A DNA stretch of 47,937 bases from an uncultured Pseudomonas sp. (GCF_946886105.1 NZ_CAMPHV010000044.1:1-47937); one strand, 5' to 3'; counted from the first letter of the stretch, positions 1 to 10,490 are shown. Notes: generated by a model not told the origin, from the sequence alone. A program made the numbers and translations.

Positions 1-11
1 GCGCCGGAAGA

Positions 12-46
12 GGTGCGCATTATAGGCACACAGAAATTCTCGTCAA
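12..46 (-). promoter_or_regulatory. Strong sigma-70 promoter reading out of the left edge, rRNA-operon-like
   Basis: On the minus strand a -35 TTGACG (46-41) and a perfect -10 TATAAT (24-19) are separated by 16 bp. The discriminator is GC-rich (GCGCAC), and AT-rich DNA resembling an UP element lies upstream at about 47-80. A consensus -10 with a GC discriminator is typical of stringently controlled rRNA and tRNA promoters. In P. aeruginosa, as I remember it, an rRNA operon lies close to pssA on this side. The transcribed gene is outside the window, so its identity is inferred. Confidence 0.6.
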
Positions 47-165
47 CGCTTATTTGGCATTATCTGAAAATCAATTCACATCCGCGGCTAGCACCCATCC
101 AAGACAGGCGTATTGTTAGCCGCACCAGAGAGAAGCAAGTTACCGAACGGACAATCCAGAAACGA

Positions 166-197
166 CAAAGCCGCTGATGCAGGCATCAACGGCTTTG
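166..197 (-). terminator. Rho-independent terminator after pssA
   Basis: CAAAGCCG...CGGCTTTG forms a 15-bp stem with one mismatch and a 2-nt loop. On the minus strand it is followed by TTTGTCGTTTCT. It lies 16 bp past the pssA stop and so probably ends that transcript. The remaining DNA, 47-165, shows no gene. Confidence 0.7.
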
Positions 198-212
198 CGA
201 ATAACAACAGTA

Positions 213-1028
213 TTACTCGACGCTTTTACGGCGACGCAGCTGCAGCAGGTACTGGATAGGTCCCGAAGCGGCATACGCCAGGAAGATGATCAGCAACACA
301 CGTGGCGGATCGCTGAACACCACGGCGAAAACCAGCACCACCACGAGGATCGCCACGAACGGCACCCTCCCCTTCAGATCAAGATCCTTGAAGCTGTGGT
401 ACTTGATATTGCTGACCATCAGTACGCCAGCGGCGGCCACAAGGATTGCAACGGCAAAGGCCATGTTCGAGCCCTTGATACCGAAGTCACTGAAGGCCCA
501 CACGGTCCCCGCGACCACCCCCGCTGCTGCCGGGCTGGCGAGACCGATGAAATAGCGCTTATCGGCACTGCCGATCTGCGTATTGAACCGTGCCAAGCGC
601 AATGCCGCGCCAGCCACATAGATAAAGGCGACCATCCAGCCGACCTTTCCCATGCTCCCCAATGCCCACTCGAAAGCCAGCAATGCCGGCGCCACGCCGA
701 ACGCAACCATATCGGACAGCGAGTCGTATTCCGCACCAAACGCACTCTGGGTATTGGTCAGACGTGCAACACGCCCATCCAGACCATCGAGCACCATGGC
801 GACGAACACCGCGGCAGCCGCCACATAGAAATTACCGTTCATGGCATTGATGATGGCGTAGAAGCCGGCGAATAAATTAGCCGTGGTGAACAGGTTCGGC
901 AGCAGGTAAATACCGCGATGACGCACCTTGCGCCCCTCGGCGTCATGCCCTTCCTCTATATGTTCATCAATAGGCAGCAAGCTCTCTGCATCGGCGGGAG
1001 ACTGGGGCTCATCTGGACGCTCGTTCAT
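213..1028 (-). CDS. pssA: CDP-diacylglycerol--serine O-phosphatidyltransferase
   Basis: Makes phosphatidylserine from CDP-diacylglycerol and serine, the first step towards phosphatidylethanolamine, in the inner membrane. The 271-residue protein has the full CDP-alcohol phosphotransferase signature: D84-G85, A88-R89, G98, D102 and D106. Several hydrophobic segments follow a charged N-terminus of about 40 residues. ATG 1028 was chosen because AAGG lies 8 nt upstream; a GTG at 1037 overlaps that site. Length and multi-membrane-span layout fit the integral-membrane PssA type (PssA type II) rather than the PLD-like E. coli enzyme. It lies downstream of ilvC but is separated from it by a strong terminator, so it probably has its own promoter. 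Confidence 0.95.
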   Translation of the reverse strand: MNERPDEPQSPADAESLLPIDEHIEEGHDAEGRKVRHRGIYLLPNLFTTANLFAGFYAIINAMNGNFYVAAAAVFVAMVLDGLDGRVARLTNTQSAFGAEYDSLSDMVAFGVAPALLAFEWALGSMGKVGWMVAFIYVAGAALRLARFNTQIGSADKRYFIGLASPAAAGVVAGTVWAFSDFGIKGSNMAFAVAILVAAAGVLMVSNIKYHSFKDLDLKGRVPFVAILVVVLVFAVVFSDPPRVLLIIFLAYAASGPIQYLLQLRRRKSVE

Positions 1029-1140
1029 GAACAACACCTTGCAACGGATTTGAAAATTTCGACAGGCTCAGCCGATACACGTTCGACATTCGACCCGGTC
1101 AATACCCTGGCTTTATACCAGAAGCCTTGCGACACCATGA

Positions 1141-1168
1141 AAAAACGCGGCCTTAGCCGCGTTTTTTC
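1141..1168. terminator. Bidirectional terminator ending the ilvIHC operon
   Basis: A perfect 12-bp inverted repeat, AAAAAACGCGGC and GCCGCGTTTTTT, with a 4-nt loop. The run of six T on both strands means it can work in either direction. It lies 14 bp after the ilvC stop. Confidence 0.9.
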
Positions 1169-1182
1169 ATACCGAAAAAGCC

Positions 1183-2735
<1,553 letters not shown>

Positions 2736-2737
2736 GA

Positions 2738-4462
2738 TTAGGTACGCTCCGTCTTGCTCAGCCACATATCGCGCATCGCACCGTCTTTGATCTGCATCGG
2801 ATAAACGTGCTCACTGGTATCAACCTGAATATCGAGGAATACCAGACGGTCTTTCAGGGCGAATGCCTCTTCCATCTTCGGCTTGAGATCCTTCAGATCG
2901 GTGATGCGCATACCGACATGACCGTAGGCCTCGGCCAGTTTGACGAAGTCCGGCAGGGACTCCATATACGAGTGCGAGTGACGGCTGCCGTAGTTCATGT
3001 CCTGCCACTGACGCACCATACCCAACGCGCCGTTGTTCAGGTTGACGATCTTCACCGGCAGGTCGTACTGCAGGCAGGTCGACAATTCTTGGATATTCAT
3101 CTGGATACTGCCTTCGCCGGTCACGCAAGCGACATCCTGATCGGGGAAACTCAGCTTGACGCCCATGGCCGCAGGGAAACCGAAGCCCATGGTGCCGAGG
3201 CCACCAGAGTTGATCCAACGGTTGGGCTTGTTGAAACGATAGTACTGAGCCGCGAACATCTGGTGCTGGCCCACGTCGGAGGTGACGAACGCATCGCCCC
3301 GAGTGACTTCGGACAGGGTCTCGATCACCGTTTGCGGTTTGATGATGGTGCCGTCGCCTTTCTCGTAAGGGAACATACCGCGGCTACCGCGCCATTCTTC
3401 GATCTGCTTCCACCAGCTCGACAGCGCCTCTTTATTGAGGTGCTCGCCAATCTCCTTGAGGATCGCGACCATTTCGGTCATCACGCTATCGACCGGGCCG
3501 ACGATCGGGATATCCGCCTTGATGGTCTTGGAGATGGAAGCCGGGTCGATATCGACATGGATGATCTTGGCGTTCGGACAGAACTTGCTCGCGCCGTTGA
3601 TCACGCGGTCGTCGAAACGTGCCCCAACCGCGAGAATCACATCGGCGTGGTGCATCGCTAGGTTGGCGGTGTAGCTGCCGTGCATACCGAGCATGCCGAG
3701 GAATTGGCGATCGGTGCCCGGGTAACCGCCCAAGCCCATCAAGGTGTTGGTCACCGGCAGATTGAGCATTTGCGCCAGCTCGGTCAGCGGCGCCGCAGCA
3801 CCGCCCATGATGACGCCACCGCCGGAGTAAACGATCGGACGCTTGGCGCTCAGCAGCAGCTCGGCCGCTTTGCGGATTTGCCCGGAGTGACCGCGCAGCG
3901 CCGGGCTATAGGAGCGCAGCTTGACCTTCTTCGGATAGACGTACTCGAACTTCTCGGCCGGATTGGTCATGTCCTTGGGAATATCCACGACCACCGGGCC
4001 CGGACGGCCGGACTGCGCCAGATAGAACGCTTTCTTCAAGACTTCAGGGATTTCCGAGGCATGTTTGATCATGAAGCTATGCTTCACGATAGGCCTGGAG
4101 ATACCGATCATGTCGGTTTCCTGGAAGGCATCGGTACCGACCATGTTGCTCGGCACTTGGCCGGAGAGCACGACCATCGGGATCGAGTCCATATAGGCAG
4201 TCGCAATACCGGTGATGGCATTGGTCGCCCCGGGACCGGAGGTCACCAGCACCACGCCGGCTTTACCGGTAGCGCGGGCATAGCCGTCGGCCATATGGGT
4301 AGCCGCTTGCTCGTGACGAACCAGGATGTGATTGACTTCCGGTTCCTTGAACAGGGCATCGTAGATATGCAGCAGAGCACCGCCCGGGTACCCGTATATA
4401 TTTTTAACGCCTTCGTCACGCAGGAAGCGGACGACCATTTCAGCGCCGGATAAAAGCTCCAC
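2738..4462 (-). CDS. ilvI: Acetolactate synthase large (catalytic) subunit
   Basis: ThDP-, FAD- and Mg-dependent condensation of pyruvate with pyruvate or 2-ketobutyrate, the committed step of branched-chain amino acid synthesis. The 574 residues show the N-terminal ThDP-pyrimidine domain with catalytic Glu region ([16 protein letters not shown]), a central FAD domain (GARFDDRV), and the C-terminal ThDP/Mg motif (GEGSIQMN...LNN). The GTG at 4462 was chosen because AGAGG lies 7 nt upstream; a second GTG at 4471 overlaps that site. First structural gene of ilvI-ilvH-ilvC, downstream of a putative attenuator. Confidence 0.96.
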   Translation of the reverse strand: MELLSGAEMVVRFLRDEGVKNIYGYPGGALLHIYDALFKEPEVNHILVRHEQAATHMADGYARATGKAGVVLVTSGPGATNAITGIATAYMDSIPMVVLSGQVPSNMVGTDAFQETDMIGISRPIVKHSFMIKHASEIPEVLKKAFYLAQSGRPGPVVVDIPKDMTNPAEKFEYVYPKKVKLRSYSPALRGHSGQIRKAAELLLSAKRPIVYSGGGVIMGGAAAPLTELAQMLNLPVTNTLMGLGGYPGTDRQFLGMLGMHGSYTANLAMHHADVILAVGARFDDRVINGASKFCPNAKIIHVDIDPASISKTIKADIPIVGPVDSVMTEMVAILKEIGEHLNKEALSSWWKQIEEWRGSRGMFPYEKGDGTIIKPQTVIETLSEVTRGDAFVTSDVGQHQMFAAQYYRFNKPNRWINSGGLGTMGFGFPAAMGVKLSFPDQDVACVTGEGSIQMNIQELSTCLQYDLPVKIVNLNNGALGMVRQWQDMNYGSRHSHSYMESLPDFVKLAEAYGHVGMRITDLKDLKPKMEEAFALKDRLVFLDIQVDTSEHVYPMQIKDGAMRDMWLSKTERT

Positions 4463-4484
4463 GTTGTTCACCTCTAAAACGCCA

Positions 4485-4508
4485 GAAAACCGCCCACAGC
4501 GGGACGGC
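4485..4508 (-). terminator. Candidate attenuator hairpin upstream of ilvI
   Basis: On the minus strand CCGTCCC and GGGCGG pair around a GCTGT loop with one bulged T, and TTTT follows directly. It lies 12 nt after the stop of the leader ORF and about 23 nt before the ilvI start. This placement suits a transcription attenuator. No clear alternative antiterminator pairing could be assigned by eye. Confidence 0.5.
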
Positions 4509-4519
4509 CTAAGATAGGT

Positions 4520-4675
4520 TTACTGCCAAGCAGAGCATGAGCGACGGTGGTCGCCGACTACGTCAGCTACTACTGAGCAAGTATTGGGAACACCCCAAAG
4601 TGTTGCGGGGCTTTCCCACCCAGCGCGAGGTAACGCGTTGCGGGTGTAACAGGTCGGCGCGGGTGTGCGCCTCAT
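4520..4675 (-). CDS. Putative ilv leader peptide, 51 residues
   Basis: An ATG-started 51-codon frame lies between a sigma-70-like promoter and a terminator-like hairpin in front of ilvI. Codons 35-40 read V-V-A-D-V-V, so four of six are valine, with further Val and Leu codons upstream. Small hairpins follow the valine run (GCGAC/GTCGC and CTGC/GCAG). The layout matches amino-acid attenuation as known for E. coli ilv operons, with starvation stalling the ribosome at the Val codons. The weak point is the lack of a good Shine-Dalgarno sequence. It could also be a chance frame. Confidence 0.5.
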   Translation of the reverse strand: MRRTPAPTCYTRNALPRAGWESPATLWGVPNTCSVVADVVGDHRRSCSAWQ

Positions 4676-4727
4676 GTCTGCTGAGCTAAAGCCTGCTTGC
4701 GGCGGACTCCACTACAGCGAACGTGGA

Positions 4728-4756
4728 ATTGTTCGGATTCGCCGGGGGCAAGTCAA
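4728..4756 (-). promoter_or_regulatory. Probable promoter of the ilvIHC leader transcript
   Basis: Minus-strand -35 TTGACT (4756-4751) and -10 AACAAT (4733-4728) with a 17-bp spacer. Transcription would begin near 4721, giving about 260 nt of leader before ilvI. Confidence 0.45.
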
Positions 4757-4883
4757 GTAATCCGTGATGGATTCTGCAATCTTCTGCGCTAACTGCGTGC
4801 GGGATGACGATTCTGCTGTTTTGGTTATAGTAACTAGCAGGTTTTGCAGCTCATAATTTGGCAGCCTACAAAAAGGAAACAGC

Positions 4884-5324
4884 ATGCGCCGTATTATCCT
4901 CACTAGCAGCTTGCTACTAGCCCTGAGCGCAACCGCCATGGCCAGCCAGGTATACAAATGGGTCGATGCTCAAGGCGTCACGCATTTCGGTTCGCAACCG
5001 CCACAAGGCCAGGAAGCGACCAGCATCAATACCTCTGCCGCACCGCCCAAAGCAGCGGAGCAGGAAGCAGAGCCCGTCCCGACGTTCGAAAGCATTGCCG
5101 ATCCCGAACAAGCCGCTTTCGATAAGAAGGCGAAGGAAGAGGTCGCGGCTAAGGAAGCTGAACGCAAGAAATACTGCGAAGACGTCCGGACCAATCTGGC
5201 GCAGCTGGAAAACAACCCGCGAATTCGCGTGGAAGAGAAAGGCGAAGTACGTCGTTTAAGCGAAGAAGAGCGCCAGCAGCGCATCGCCGATGCCAAAGCC
5301 GCGATTGCGGAAAACTGCAAATAA
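4884..5324 (+). CDS. Secreted DUF4124-domain protein
   Basis: 146 residues. A signal peptide of about 20 residues ends at AMA-S. A DUF4124 motif follows directly (QVYKWVDAQGVTHFGSQPP, residues 22-40), and then a long, highly charged Lys/Glu/Ala-rich region likely to be helical. DUF4124 proteins are periplasmic or envelope proteins of unknown role. AAGGA lies 7 nt before the ATG. It is divergent from the ilv operon and converges on the YqcC-family gene. Confidence 0.85.
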   Translation: MRRIILTSSLLLALSATAMASQVYKWVDAQGVTHFGSQPPQGQEATSINTSAAPPKAAEQEAEPVPTFESIADPEQAAFDKKAKEEVAAKEAERKKYCEDVRTNLAQLENNPRIRVEEKGEVRRLSEEERQQRIADAKAAIAENCK

Positions 5325-5355
5325 TCCAAATGGTGTGACAGTGCTGCATTGCACT

Positions 5356-5397
5356 GACGGCCGGCGCATGCGGCGATAACCCTCGCCGCCGCCGGTC
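5356..5397. terminator. Hairpin between convergent genes
   Basis: GCGGCGA and TCGCCGC pair, extended outward by GACGGCCGGC and the matching GCCGGTC. A smaller dyad CAGTGC/GCACTG lies just before. There is no T-run, so terminator activity is uncertain. Confidence 0.35.
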
Positions 5398-5458
5398 AAT
5401 ACGTTTCCGCAGTGAATGCGTCCTGCAGCACCCAACGCGCTAACAGCACCATATTTCG

Positions 5459-5791
5459 CTAGCGCACACCGCCGATCAATCGATCGAACTCACCCAACAA
5501 ACGCATAAGTACTTCGGCCTGCTCGTTACGCGAGCCATACACTTGCTCTGCCATGGGCTGAATCCCGGAAACGCTCGGCAATACCGCGCCGTTTTCCAGC
5601 ATGTGCTTCATGCGCGGCAAAAATATCCACTGTAGCCACTGATCGAACGCCATGCTGTCGACGCAGAAAGGCTCCTGACTGGCCAATGCTTGCTCGCTTG
5701 GCGGTTCGATTTGCCACCAGCCCTGTACCCGCAGTTCGCGCTCGATCAGCAACAACTGCTGAGCCAGCACCGGTATCCGCGCATCCATCAA
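5459..5791 (-). CDS. YqcC-family protein
   Basis: 110 residues with the YqcC-family pattern: an N-terminal helix (LAQQLLLIERELR), then W-rich and F-rich segments (GWWQIEPPS, PFCVDSMAFDQWLQWIFLPRMK). No signal peptide or transmembrane segment. Function unknown; E. coli yqcC is found near the pseudouridine synthase gene truC. The start overlaps the stop of the upstream TPR lipoprotein gene by 4 nt, which suggests translational coupling. Confidence 0.85.
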   Translation of the reverse strand: MMDARIPVLAQQLLLIERELRVQGWWQIEPPSEQALASQEPFCVDSMAFDQWLQWIFLPRMKHMLENGAVLPSVSGIQPMAEQVYGSRNEQAEVLMRLLGEFDRLIGGVR

Positions 5792-6474
5792 AGGCTGACC
5801 CGCGCCTGCTCACGGGCCTGGGCCGCGCCGGCCGCGTCGCCTTGCCGCTCACGCGCCTGGGCGATCAGCTCCCACAGACTGGCCTGCAGCGCCGGGCGGC
5901 CATTGGCATAGCTCAGGCCACGCCGAGCGAATTGCTCGGCCTGGGCCGCATCGCCTTGCGCCAGACGCACTTGCGCCAAACGATAGAGCACTTGCGGCTC
6001 ACGTGGCGCGATGCGCTGGGCGCGCTCCAAGCTGGATGCCGCGCCGTTCAGATCGCCAGCGCCCTGTTGCTGCTGCGCGGTGCTCAGCAACGCCAGAACC
6101 GGGCCGTCCAATTGCTCGTCGGCCGCCAAGCCGCCGCCGCTGGGAATACCACTCGGGGCACTCGGTGCGGGAGCGCTGTAGCCGCCGATATCGAGCGGCT
6201 CGCTGCCGACAGCGCCGCCCGATGGGCCGGTTGGCGCGGGGAAAGTCTGAATCGGCGCTGAACTGCCGCCACCCTGAGGCACCATGACCACCACGCCGGC
6301 GTCTTCGGGGACGCTTTGCGGCTGTGCCGAAGGGGCGCCATAACCACCCGCACCTTCTTGCTGTTCATAGACCGACGAACTGGAGTCGACCACCGGGATC
6401 GAGCCTCGCGGCACCGAGGTACAGCCACTGAGCACCGCCGAAGCTGCTAAAACTGGAACAAACCACTTAGTCAC
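5788..6474 (-). CDS. TPR-containing outer-membrane lipoprotein
   Basis: 228 residues. The lipoprotein signal peptide has lipobox LSGC with Cys18. A long Pro/Ser/Gly-rich linker follows (about 25-115), then a tetratricopeptide-like helical region (about 125-225) with repeats such as ALSTAQQQQGAGDLNGAASSLERA. It lies 16 bp downstream of mrcB in the same direction, so a role supporting PBP1b is plausible but inferred. It is related in architecture, though not clearly homologous, to LpoB/CpoB-type partners of PBP1b. Confidence 0.85.
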   Translation of the reverse strand: MTKWFVPVLAASAVLSGCTSVPRGSIPVVDSSSSVYEQQEGAGGYGAPSAQPQSVPEDAGVVVMVPQGGGSSAPIQTFPAPTGPSGGAVGSEPLDIGGYSAPAPSAPSGIPSGGGLAADEQLDGPVLALLSTAQQQQGAGDLNGAASSLERAQRIAPREPQVLYRLAQVRLAQGDAAQAEQFARRGLSYANGRPALQASLWELIAQARERQGDAAGAAQAREQARVSL

Positions 6475-6490
6475 GTCATACCCTCTTCAA

Positions 6491-8809
6491 TTAGTCCAGC
6501 CAGCCGCGTACCCAATCCATCACCGAATCCACCGGCGCTTGCAGACCGCAAGCCGAGCCCGGAGCCGGCTCGCTGCCACGAATATACGGCATCTGCACGG
6601 CACCCGGGCAGCTCGGGTCGGAGCCCAAACCGCTGCGCGGATCCATCCAGGCCTGCACGATGTTGTCGGGCTGCGGCATATCCAATGGCAGCGGGTCGGC
6701 CCGATACATGAAATCGGTCCAGACTTGCAGCGCACCGCTGGCCCCGGTAAAGGGGGTCGGCCCGTTATCGTCCCGGCCCATCCAGACCACCGCTAACAGA
6801 TCCTGACTGAAACCGGCGAACCAACTGTCGCGCGAATCGTTGCTGGTACCGGTTTTACCGGCCAATGTCAGCGAACCGGGCAGACGGTTATACACCGAGC
6901 GTCCAGTACCCTCGCGCAGGGTGCGCTGCATGGCGCTCTGCAACAGGTAAATCGCGCCCGCATCGAAACGCTGCTGGATTTGGAATGGATAACGCTTGAG
7001 CGGCTCGCCTTCCGCGGTCAGGACGCTGCGAATAGCGCGCAACGGGGTGTTGAAACCGCCGTTGGCGATGGTTTGATACATATCCGCGACTTCCAGCGGA
7101 CTTAAAGCCCCCGCCCCGAGCAACATCGACGGATAAGCCGGCCATTTCTGCTCGACGCCCAGACGATCAAGGGTTTTGAGCACGGTCGGCACGCCCAGTT
7201 CCATGCCCAGTTTGACGCTCGACAGGTTGTAGGAATTGGCCAGGCTTTGATACAGATAAACGCTGCCATGGGCCTTGCGATCGTAGTTTTGCGGCGTCCA
7301 AACCTGACCGTCCTGGCCTTTGATGGAGAAGGGTTGATCCTCCAGCCAACTGGTCAACGTGTACTGACTGGGGCGCTCCAACGCCGCCAGGTAGATCGCC
7401 GGTTTGATCAAAGAACCAATCGGCCGGACGGCGTCCAACGCTCGGTTAAAACCGGCAAAACGCGGTTGACGGCTACCGATCAGCACCTGGACCTCGCCGG
7501 TTTCCGGGTTGGTGACGACCATACCGGCCTCGACTTCGTCGGCACCTTTGCGCCCGGACATGCGCGTCAGCGAATCGAGCAAGGCAGTCTCGGCCTTGAG
7601 CTGCAGGATCGGGTCGAAGCTGGTGAAGATCCGCAACCCTTCCTCGGTCAGGTCCTGCTCGCGGTAGTCCTCACGCAACTGGCGCTTGACCAGGTCGAGA
7701 AACGCCGGAAACGAGCTGTCGGCCATGCTGCCACGCTGCGTCACACCCAAAGGTTTCTGCTTCGCCGCAGCCGCCTGCTCCTGGGTGACCACGCCCTGCT
7801 CGACCAATACATCGAGCACCAGATTGCGCCGCTGCAACGCTCGCTCCGGTTGGCGCCGCGGATTGTAGTAGGTCGGCCCCTTGACCATGCCCACCAGCAA
7901 CGCCACCTGATCGAGTTTCAGCTCGGATAGCGGTTGGCTGAAGAAATACTGACTGGCCAGACCGAAGCCATGCACCGCACGCTGGCCGTCTTGCCCCAGG
8001 AACACCTCGTTGAGGTAGGCCTCGAGGATCTCCTTCTTGTCGTAATGCAACTCCAACAGCACCGCCATCATGGCTTCGGTCGCTTTACGGGCCAGAGTGC
8101 GCTCGTTGGTCAGGTAGAAGTTCTTCACCAACTGCTGGGTCAGGGTACTGCCACCCTGCCGCAACTGCCCCGCGGTGGCGTTGATCCACACCGCACGCGC
8201 GATCCCCTTCGGCGAGACACCGAAGTGATTGAAAAACTCACGGTCCTCGATCGCCACCAAGGTTTCCGCCAAATAGGGCGGCAGCTGTTCCAGCTTGATC
8301 AGCAGGCGGTCTTCCTGATGCGCCGGATACAAGCCGCCAATCAGCATCGGCTCCAGGCGCGCGACAGCCAGATTGCCGCCATTGGCTTGATTAAGGCCGG
8401 CTACGTAGTCGCCGGAGAAGCGCACGCGTATGCGCTGGGCAGGTTCGCTGCTTTCATAGAACTGAAAGCCACGGGTATGCAATTCGAGGTTATTGCCGGC
8501 AACCGACACCGCGCCAGGGCCATTGACCGAGGTTTCGCGGCGATAGCCGAGCGCGTCCAACTCCTGGAGAAAGTCGGCTTTACTCAGCTTTTGCCCGACG
8601 AACAGCTCCAAAGGCCTGGCATAGACCTTGGCGGGCACTGTCCAGCGCTTACCGGAAAACTTCTCCTGCACTACGGCATCGAGGTACACCGCAAACACGG
8701 CGAGCACCACCAAACCGACCAGGCCGAGCTTGATAGCCCAGCTGAGCCAGGGACGCATACCGCGCGAGCGCGGCTTGGAACGGGGACGAGAGGATCGGGA
8801 ACGAGTCAT
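6491..8809 (-). CDS. mrcB: Penicillin-binding protein 1B (bifunctional transglycosylase/transpeptidase)
   Basis: Polymerises glycan strands and cross-links peptides in the periplasm. 772 residues in order: Arg-rich cytoplasmic tail, one transmembrane helix (about 25-46), UB2H-like domain, GT51 transglycosylase with catalytic Glu188 (EDREFF), and transpeptidase with the SxxK serine Ser466 (GSLIKPA), the SYN motif and KTGT at 652-655. Length and motifs are complete. Start MTRSRS agrees with the P. aeruginosa protein as I remember it. A TATAAT lies only 9 bp before the ATG (8823-8818), so the mRNA may be nearly leaderless. First gene of a unit with the TPR lipoprotein and YqcC-family genes. Confidence 0.95.
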   Translation of the reverse strand: MTRSRSSRPRSKPRSRGMRPWLSWAIKLGLVGLVVLAVFAVYLDAVVQEKFSGKRWTVPAKVYARPLELFVGQKLSKADFLQELDALGYRRETSVNGPGAVSVAGNNLELHTRGFQFYESSEPAQRIRVRFSGDYVAGLNQANGGNLAVARLEPMLIGGLYPAHQEDRLLIKLEQLPPYLAETLVAIEDREFFNHFGVSPKGIARAVWINATAGQLRQGGSTLTQQLVKNFYLTNERTLARKATEAMMAVLLELHYDKKEILEAYLNEVFLGQDGQRAVHGFGLASQYFFSQPLSELKLDQVALLVGMVKGPTYYNPRRQPERALQRRNLVLDVLVEQGVVTQEQAAAAKQKPLGVTQRGSMADSSFPAFLDLVKRQLREDYREQDLTEEGLRIFTSFDPILQLKAETALLDSLTRMSGRKGADEVEAGMVVTNPETGEVQVLIGSRQPRFAGFNRALDAVRPIGSLIKPAIYLAALERPSQYTLTSWLEDQPFSIKGQDGQVWTPQNYDRKAHGSVYLYQSLANSYNLSSVKLGMELGVPTVLKTLDRLGVEQKWPAYPSMLLGAGALSPLEVADMYQTIANGGFNTPLRAIRSVLTAEGEPLKRYPFQIQQRFDAGAIYLLQSAMQRTLREGTGRSVYNRLPGSLTLAGKTGTSNDSRDSWFAGFSQDLLAVVWMGRDDNGPTPFTGASGALQVWTDFMYRADPLPLDMPQPDNIVQAWMDPRSGLGSDPSCPGAVQMPYIRGSEPAPGSACGLQAPVDSVMDWVRGWLD

Positions 8810-8860
8810 GGCGCGGCATTATACGCATTTTGCCCGCCACAAGCAGACACAGCCCGGCGG

Positions 8861-8889
8861 TTTGCACAGCGCTCTAGAGCGGCCATAAT
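8861..8889 (+). promoter_or_regulatory. Probable promoter of the kinase-like/P-loop gene
   Basis: -35 TTTGCA (8861-8866) and -10 CATAAT (8884-8889) with a 17-bp spacer, about 38 bp before the GTG start. A dyad GCTCTAGAGC lies in the spacer and may be an operator. Confidence 0.5.
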
Positions 8890-8927
8890 GCCCGCCTTCG
8901 AATTCGACTGAAAGCCAAGGATCGCCC

Positions 8928-10490
8928 GTGAGCCAAGCCCTGATCGCCGCCCTGCAAAACCCGGCCCTTTACCCTCACCCGGTTGAGGGTTTCCAGGTTA
9001 TCGAGACGCATATTTCCTGGGTAGTACTGACCGGTCCCTACGCTTACAAGATTAAGAAGCCGGTCAATTTCGGCTTTCTCGATTTCACCGAACTGAGCGC
9101 TCGCGAGCACTTCTGCCAGGAAGAGCTGCGCCTCAACCAGCGCCTGGCTCCCGACCTGTATCTCGAGGTTTTGCCGATCAACGGTAGCGTCGAGGCTCCG
9201 CAACTGGCTGGCGACGGACCGGTCATTGAATACGCCCTGAAAATGCGCCAATTCCCCGCGGGCCAGCTGCTCGGCGAACTGCAAGAACGCAGCGAATTGA
9301 ACGAAGGCCATGTCGACGCGCTGGCCAAGCAAATCGCCGAATTCCACCTCGGCGCGCCGCAGGTGGCCCAGGATCACCCGCTCGGCACGCCGGAAGCGAT
9401 CATGGCGCCGGTGACGCAAAACTTCGAGCAGATCCGGCCGATGCTCAAGGACCAAGCCGACCTCCTGCAGCTCGACGCCCTGCAAGCCTGGGCCGAAAGC
9501 AGCTTCGAACGCCTGCAGCCCTTGCTGGCCCAACGCAAGGCGGATGGTTTTATCCGCGAATGCCATGGCGATATACACCTGGGCAACGCCACGCTGCTGA
9601 ACGGCGAAGTGGTGCTGTTCGACTGCATCGAATTCAACGAGCCGTTCCGCCTGATCGACATCGCCTCGGACGCGGCCTTCCTCGCCATGGACCTGGAAGA
9701 CCGCGGCCTCAAACCCTTGGCCCGACGCTTTATCAACAGCTGGCTGGAACATACCGGCGACTATGCCGCCCTGGAGCTGCTGAGCTTCTATAAAGCCTAC
9801 CGCGCGATGGTCCGCGGCAAGGTCAGTCTGTTCCGCTTCGCCCAGGAGCAGGACGCCGTGCAGCGCGCGGTCATTTTGCGCCAGTACCGTCGCTACGCCG
9901 CCCTGGCGGAGAGCTACAGTGCCATTCCTTCGCCCTTACTGGCGATCACCCACGGGGTTTCGGCGGTAGGTAAAAGCCACGTGGCCATGCGCCTGGTCGA
10001 GGCCCTCGGGGCCATTCGTTTGCGTTCGGACGTCGAGCGCAAGCGCCTGTTCGGCGAGCAAAGCGTCGACGCACAACGCCAACTCAGCACCGGCATCTAC
10101 AGCCATGAGGCCAGCGTGGCGACCTATCAACGCCTGCATCAACTCGCGGATCTCGCGCTGCATGCCGGCTATCCGGTAGTGATCGACGCCACCTACCTCA
10201 AGCGGAGTCAACGCCAGGCCGCCGCCCAAGTCGCCGAAGCCAGCGGCGCGCCCTTCCTGGTGCTCGATTGCTGCGCCCCGGATGAAGTGATCGCCAGTTG
10301 GTTGGAACAACGTAAAGCCGCCGGGCTCGATCCCTCCGATGCGACCATGGACGTGATCCAAGCACAGCACACGAGCCGCGAAGCCCTGAGCGACGAGGAG
10401 TTGACCCACACCAAGCGCGTCAACACCCACGAGAGCGATAGCCTGGACAGTCTGGTCGCGCGCATACGCCAACGCCTGCCGGGTCTGTAA
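8928..10490 (+). CDS. Aminoglycoside-phosphotransferase-like / P-loop kinase fusion protein
   Basis: 520 residues combining two kinase folds. The N-terminal half resembles APH/ChoK-type kinases, with catalytic loop HGDIHLGN at His213 and a following FDCIEF segment in place of DFG. The C-terminal half is a P-loop kinase with Walker A GVSAVGKS (343-350), like the zeta-toxin/AAA_33 group. This fusion is widespread in proteobacteria and matches the gene next to mrcB in P. aeruginosa (PA4701 in my memory). The substrate is unknown. GTG start with AAGGAT upstream; divergent from mrcB. Confidence 0.85.
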   Translation: MSQALIAALQNPALYPHPVEGFQVIETHISWVVLTGPYAYKIKKPVNFGFLDFTELSAREHFCQEELRLNQRLAPDLYLEVLPINGSVEAPQLAGDGPVIEYALKMRQFPAGQLLGELQERSELNEGHVDALAKQIAEFHLGAPQVAQDHPLGTPEAIMAPVTQNFEQIRPMLKDQADLLQLDALQAWAESSFERLQPLLAQRKADGFIRECHGDIHLGNATLLNGEVVLFDCIEFNEPFRLIDIASDAAFLAMDLEDRGLKPLARRFINSWLEHTGDYAALELLSFYKAYRAMVRGKVSLFRFAQEQDAVQRAVILRQYRRYAALAESYSAIPSPLLAITHGVSAVGKSHVAMRLVEALGAIRLRSDVERKRLFGEQSVDAQRQLSTGIYSHEASVATYQRLHQLADLALHAGYPVVIDATYLKRSQRQAAAQVAEASGAPFLVLDCCAPDEVIASWLEQRKAAGLDPSDATMDVIQAQHTSREALSDEELTHTKRVNTHESDSLDSLVARIRQRLPGL

